Source of the DNA: UBA4575 sp002386945
GTDB lineage: Bacteria > Pseudomonadota > Gammaproteobacteria > UBA4575
Assembly (NCBI GenBank): GCA_943789445.1
Contig: CALSUC010000003.1
Location: 186,001 to 250,000 of the forward strand
Direction of reading: 5' to 3'
Length of the DNA stretch: 64,000 bases
Shown here: one piece after another, positions 60,775 to 64,000 of the stretch
Position numbering within the stretch: the first letter of the stretch is position 1
Layout: each line of letters begins with the position of its first letter
The notes under the pieces: generated by a model
What the model saw: the letters and a program-made list of their open reading frames with translations, nothing else
Databases searched by the model: none
Told to the model about the DNA's origin: nothing
Translations under genes and position numbers: made by a program

Positions 60775-61436
60775 TAAAACACCTCGGTGCGGTGCACACG
60801 CTTAATACGAAACTCAGCCGGCTCGACCTGCTCTGGTTTACGCGCACGTATTGCCCAAATACCCAAGCCAATAATAAAGAATGCACTTGGGGGTAATAAC
60901 ATAAGCCCGTTCGGTACATACCAACCACCCTCACTGACTGGCAGTAAAATCGTAACGCCCAGGATACTGCCTGAACCAAACAGCTCACGCACCACCGCAA
61001 CCACTAACAACACCACGCTGTAGCCTAGGCCGTTACCAAGGCCATCTAAGAAACTGATACCAGGTGAGTTCTTCATCGCGAAGGCCTCGGCACGTCCCAT
61101 GACAATACAGTTAGTAATAATCAAACCAACAAATACAGATAGGGTTTTACTCGCCTCATAGGCATAGGCCTTAAGGATTTGATCGACCACAATCACCAAG
61201 GAGGCAATGATCGTCATTTGCACAATAATGCGAATATTGTTTGGGATGTGATGCCGTATCATGCTGATCGAGGCATTAGATAAAGCGGTTACCGAGGTTA
61301 AAGCAAGACACATAATCAAGGCGGCCGAGACCGTAGTGGTCACTGCAAGTGCCGAGCAAATCCCCAATATTTGAAGTGTAATCGGGTTGTTATCGACTAA
61401 TGGATCTAAGACCACGCGCTTTGCTGTCTTACTCAT
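60774..61436 (-). CDS. nqrD: Na+-NQR subunit D
   Basis: A 220-residue six-helix membrane subunit. VLDPLVDNNPITLQILGICS and LIITNCIVMGRAEAFA carry the two cluster-related cysteines. The start overlaps the nqrC stop by four bases. With NqrE it forms the Na+/electron path across the membrane. An RnfE-type identity is excluded by the surrounding nqr genes. Confidence 0.95.
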   Translation of the reverse strand: MSKTAKRVVLDPLVDNNPITLQILGICSALAVTTTVSAALIMCLALTSVTALSNASISMIRHHIPNNIRIIVQMTIIASLVIVVDQILKAYAYEASKTLSVFVGLIITNCIVMGRAEAFAMKNSPGISFLDGLGNGLGYSVVLLVVAVVRELFGSGSILGVTILLPVSEGGWYVPNGLMLLPPSAFFIIGLGIWAIRARKPEQVEPAEFRIKRVHRTEVF

Positions 61437-62203
61437 GCCTTATCTCCTCTTGTATTTTCCAGATACTTTTTATACCCCTGCTGACCCATCCAGAAGGTGA
61501 ACATATTGCTCACACCTTGACTGGTGAGTGTTGCACCTGACAGACCGTCTATCTGGTATTTCTGCATTGCATTACTACGATCAACACTGCCTTTTATCAA
61601 AGCAATACGTGGCTGACCCTGTTCATCATAGATCTGTTTACCGCGCCATGAAGCCTGCCATTTCTGGTTATCTACTTCACCGCCGAGGCCTGGTGTTTCT
61701 TTGTGATCATAAAAGGTAATGGCATAAACCGTATTCATATCACGCTCTAAGGTGACGTAACCATACAAGGTTGACCACAGGCCATAGCCATGAATCGGCA
61801 ACACAATGCGTACGACCTCACCCTCACGACGCACCAAATAAACCTTAGCAAGGTTAGCGCGACGGCCAATACCAGCAATATCTTCTTGCCGACTTAACTC
61901 TATGCTTTGTGCCAAGTCATTGGATGCCTTATTTTGATCATATTCATCTACGGCAAATAGGTTGCTGTATTCACCACTAGCTAGATCGACTAAACGCGTT
62001 TCGACTGATTCAAACATCTGATCGATAGCCAGCTCGTCTTGCCATAATCCCGAAACCTTCAGAATCTTAATCTTCTGATCGAGCACCTGGTTATCAATCT
62101 GCTTTTGCTTTAAACCAATAGCCGCAGTTGAGACTAGGACTGAGCAGACTATGCAGAGTGCGAATGCGGTTAACAAAATATTGAATGGACTGTCTTTAGT
62201 CAT
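61433..62203 (-). CDS. nqrC: Na+-NQR subunit C
   Basis: Membrane-anchored flavoprotein of about 256 residues with FMN attached covalently to a threonine. The target motif is in GLSGATLTSQGV (S-G-A-T-L-T), and YGYVTLERDMNTVYAITFY lies in the FMN-binding domain. ATG 62203 (MTKDSPFN) is used because a start at 62242 would lie inside nqrB. Overlap with nqrB is eight bases. Confidence 0.94.
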   Translation of the reverse strand: MTKDSPFNILLTAFALCIVCSVLVSTAAIGLKQKQIDNQVLDQKIKILKVSGLWQDELAIDQMFESVETRLVDLASGEYSNLFAVDEYDQNKASNDLAQSIELSRQEDIAGIGRRANLAKVYLVRREGEVVRIVLPIHGYGLWSTLYGYVTLERDMNTVYAITFYDHKETPGLGGEVDNQKWQASWRGKQIYDEQGQPRIALIKGSVDRSNAMQKYQIDGLSGATLTSQGVSNMFTFWMGQQGYKKYLENTRGDKA

Positions 62204-63407
62204 AACGACGTTGACGCCTCCGAATATTCGCTTGCACAACAAAATGATCTATCGATGGCGCCAAGATATTGGAAAATAGAATAGCCAGCATAATGCCTTC
62301 TGGATAAGCTGGATTGACGACTCGAATCAAGACCGTCATAAAACCAATCAGGACACCATAGGTTAATCTGCCAGTATTTGACATCGCAGCTGACACTGGA
62401 TCGGTTGCCATAAAGAACATGCCAAAAGCGAAGCCCCCTAAGGTTAAGTGCCAGTACCACGGCATGCCATACATAGGATTGCTATCGCTACCAACCATAT
62501 TAAATAGGGATGAGGTCGCAACCATGCCGACAAACACACCCAAGATAATGCGCCAGTTAGCAATCCGCGTATAGATAAGGAAGATGCCACCTAGGAGACA
62601 GGCCAAGGTAGAGGTTGAACCGATCGATCCTTGAATTGTACCTAAGAAAGATTGTGTCCAAGTAATACCGTTTGCATAGATTGCTTGCATGCCGTCGAGG
62701 GCTGCTAACCCCAGTGGAGTAGCCCCTGAAAAGCCATCAACTGCAGTCCAAACTGCATCACCTGACATATAAGCAGGATAAGCAAAGAATAAGAAACAAC
62801 GCCCGGTTAAGGCTGGGTTTAGGAAGTTTTTACCGGTACCACCAAAGACTTCTTTACCGATAACAACGCCAAAACTAATACCCAATGCAACCATCCATAG
62901 TGGAATATCTGGTGGTAGTGTTAGTGCAAACAGCATCGAGGTAACTAGAAAGCCTTCATTCACCTCATGATTTCTGACACTGGCAAAAAGCACTTCCCAA
63001 AAACCACCAGCTAGTAGTGTGACTAAATAGATCGGTAGAAAGTAAGAGAGGCCATGAAGGAAATTAGCGATGACGCTATTTGGATCATAGCTGCTTGGAA
63101 GAATCGACAACAATTCACCACGTAGACCAGGGGCAGTCTCCATTCCCATCTGCAACATCGCGGTATTGGCTTGATAGCCAATATTCCATAGTCCGATTAC
63201 GATGCATGGCAGGGTTGCAAGCACTACGTAAGCCATTACCCGTTTGATGTCGATCGCATCACGCACATGCGGCGCGTGCGCTGTGACCTTTGATGGTGTG
63301 TATAGGAAGGTATCTACCATCTCATACAAGGCGTAGTACTTTTCTAGGCGACCACCTTTAATGAATAAGGGCTGAATACGGTCAAGGTATTTACGGACTC
63401 TAGACAT
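62196..63407 (-). CDS. nqrB: Na+-NQR subunit B
   Basis: Major membrane subunit, 403 residues with about ten helices, carrying a second covalent FMN (threonine in DGFSGATPLGLAAL) and riboflavin, and lying at the quinone site. Other family segments: HAPHVRDAIDIKRVMAYVVL, EVNEGFLVTSMLFALTLPP, and GTGKNFLNPALTGRCFLFF. The start shares a base with the nqrA stop (TGATG). Confidence 0.95.
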   Translation of the reverse strand: MSRVRKYLDRIQPLFIKGGRLEKYYALYEMVDTFLYTPSKVTAHAPHVRDAIDIKRVMAYVVLATLPCIVIGLWNIGYQANTAMLQMGMETAPGLRGELLSILPSSYDPNSVIANFLHGLSYFLPIYLVTLLAGGFWEVLFASVRNHEVNEGFLVTSMLFALTLPPDIPLWMVALGISFGVVIGKEVFGGTGKNFLNPALTGRCFLFFAYPAYMSGDAVWTAVDGFSGATPLGLAALDGMQAIYANGITWTQSFLGTIQGSIGSTSTLACLLGGIFLIYTRIANWRIILGVFVGMVATSSLFNMVGSDSNPMYGMPWYWHLTLGGFAFGMFFMATDPVSAAMSNTGRLTYGVLIGFMTVLIRVVNPAYPEGIMLAILFSNILAPSIDHFVVQANIRRRQRRYD

Positions 63408-64000
63408 CAGCCGTCCTTCTCAATAAGTGTCAGGTTGTCACGTAGCATAGGACCAAATTCATATTTGCTCGGGCAGACAAAGGTACATAACGCCAAGTCT
63501 TCTTCATCTAACTCTAGGCAGCCTAGGGCTTGCGCCATATCCGTATCTTGAATAGACAATGCACGCAATAATTGCGTCGGCAAAATATCTAGTGGCACCA
63601 CACTCTCATACACACCAATCGGTACCATTGCTCGCTCACTACCATTTTGTGATGTGCCAAAAGGAAAACGTAATGCCCTACGTGCAAAACTCGAAAGCAA
63701 GGCATTAGTCTTTGAGAATTTATTCCGACCAGGCGCGATCCAACCCATAAACTCACGCTCTCGCCCTTCATGCAAAACGCTGATCTGCTGACTGAATCGA
63801 CCGAGGTAACTAGCCCACCCTGCTGCTCGCCAACCGGCAAAGATAGATCCTGAAATCACTCGACACTCACCTGATACTAATTCGTCATCTACAATGTCAT
63901 CTGTATTCGCACCCAAACGGACACGAACCAATCTAGGGTTTTTTACGGCAGGCCCTGCCAGAGAGATGATACGATCGGTCCAGATGCGGCCTTCAGTGAA
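63407..64000 (-). CDS. nqrA: Na+-NQR subunit A, truncated by the window edge
   Basis: C-terminal 197 residues of the peripheral subunit; the rest lies to the right of the window. The visible part opens with a FTEGRIWTDRIISLAGPAV-like stretch, then NPRLVRVRLGAN, HEGREREFMGWIAPG, RRALRFPFGTSQNG and the CTFVCPSKYEFGPMLR end typical of NqrA. It is the first gene of the operon, so the nqr promoter is outside the window. Confidence 0.96.
   Translation of the reverse strand, partial: FTEGRIWTDRIISLAGPAVKNPRLVRVRLGANTDDIVDDELVSGECRVISGSIFAGWRAAGWASYLGRFSQQISVLHEGREREFMGWIAPGRNKFSKTNALLSSFARRALRFPFGTSQNGSERAMVPIGVYESVVPLDILPTQLLRALSIQDTDMAQALGCLELDEEDLALCTFVCPSKYEFGPMLRDNLTLIEKDG

Noticed and set aside
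62204..62242. Extended nqrC start
   Set aside because: It would lie inside nqrB; NqrC homologues begin at the MTKDSPFN-like residues.
1..64000. CRISPR arrays, insertion sequences, prophage genes, toxin-antitoxin pairs, rRNA
   Set aside because: Scanned for regularly spaced repeats, transposase or integrase motifs and rRNA-like sequence; none seen. Short inverted repeats found are explained as terminators or isolated hairpins.

Overview
The window looks like a chromosomal segment of a free-living gammaproteobacterium, probably marine or otherwise sodium-dependent. The reasons are the gene neighbourhoods (surE-pcm-yqaA-nlpD, lolCD/comEC/exbBD/trm112/kdsB, mfd-csiV, nagZ/mtnP, sdhCDAB-sdhE-ygfX, prfB-lysS), a Na+-translocating NADH:quinone reductase (Nqr) operon, a complete System I cytochrome c maturation operon, and a flavocytochrome c sulfide dehydrogenase pair. 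A three-gene block related to tetrahydromethanopterin/methylofuran cofactor synthesis (DHPS-like, DUF447, MfnB) adds a hint of C1 metabolism. Base composition by eye is moderate and even, except for an AT-rich patch near 49.1-49.9 kb. I saw no rRNA, convincing tRNA, CRISPR array, prophage or insertion sequence.

Layout. 1-2.8 kb: 3' part of trxB, a FemAB/GNAT-like protein and aat (+). 2.8-6.5 kb: alaC-hom-thrC (-), amino-acid synthesis. 6.7-9.4 kb: surE-pcm-yqaA-nlpD (-), without the rpoS that often follows. 9.5-11.5 kb: Smr-domain protein and moeA (+). 11.5-18.4 kb: a cell-envelope and competence block: kdsB, trm112, exbD, exbB and comEC (-), a DUF2062 protein (+), and lolD/lolC (-). 18.7-20.6 kb: aguA-aguB (+), agmatine to putrescine. 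20.6-28.3 kb: ccmABCDEFGHI followed by a TupA-like binding protein (-). 28.4-31.1 kb: a NapC/NirT-type tetraheme cytochrome and fccAB (+), closed by a strong terminator. 31.3-36 kb: mfd-csiV (+). 36-39.5 kb: nagZ, an MscS channel, hpt and mtnP (-). 39.5-39.95 kb: a gene-free stretch with a minus-strand terminator. 40-42.1 kb: zapE and mdh (+). 42.2-43.1 kb: an alpha/beta hydrolase with an aspartate nucleophile (-). 43.2-47.7 kb: sdhCDAB-sdhE-ygfX-DUF1249 (-). 48-49.1 kb: ygfZ and a coupled 50-residue membrane protein (+). 49.1-49.9 kb: AT-rich patch with an apparently frameshifted gene. 49.9-54.4 kb: prfB (programmed frameshift)-lysS and recJ (-). 54.5-58.3 kb: DHPS-like, DUF447, mfnB and DUF457 (+). 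58.4-64 kb: nqrA(partial)BCDEF-nqrM-CBS (-).

How it fits together. FccAB would take electrons from sulfide in the periplasm. Its hemes, and those of the NapC-like cytochrome and any terminal oxidase, need the Ccm apparatus encoded divergently next to it. Nqr and succinate dehydrogenase feed the quinone pool, with SdhE flavinylating SdhA and NqrM helping Nqr iron-sulfur assembly. MtnP releases hypoxanthine that the adjacent Hpt can salvage. The MfnB/DUF447/DHPS-like trio suggests archaeal-type C1 carriers, but the downstream enzymes that would use them (Fae, Mch, Fhc) are not in this window. No complete, obviously new system stands out. The best leads are the C1-cofactor trio, the NapC-like/FccAB module, a cysteine-rich insertion in ThrC, a possible minus-strand small RNA or attenuator upstream of nagZ, the frameshifted unknown gene, and a lone TupA-like protein behind ccmI.
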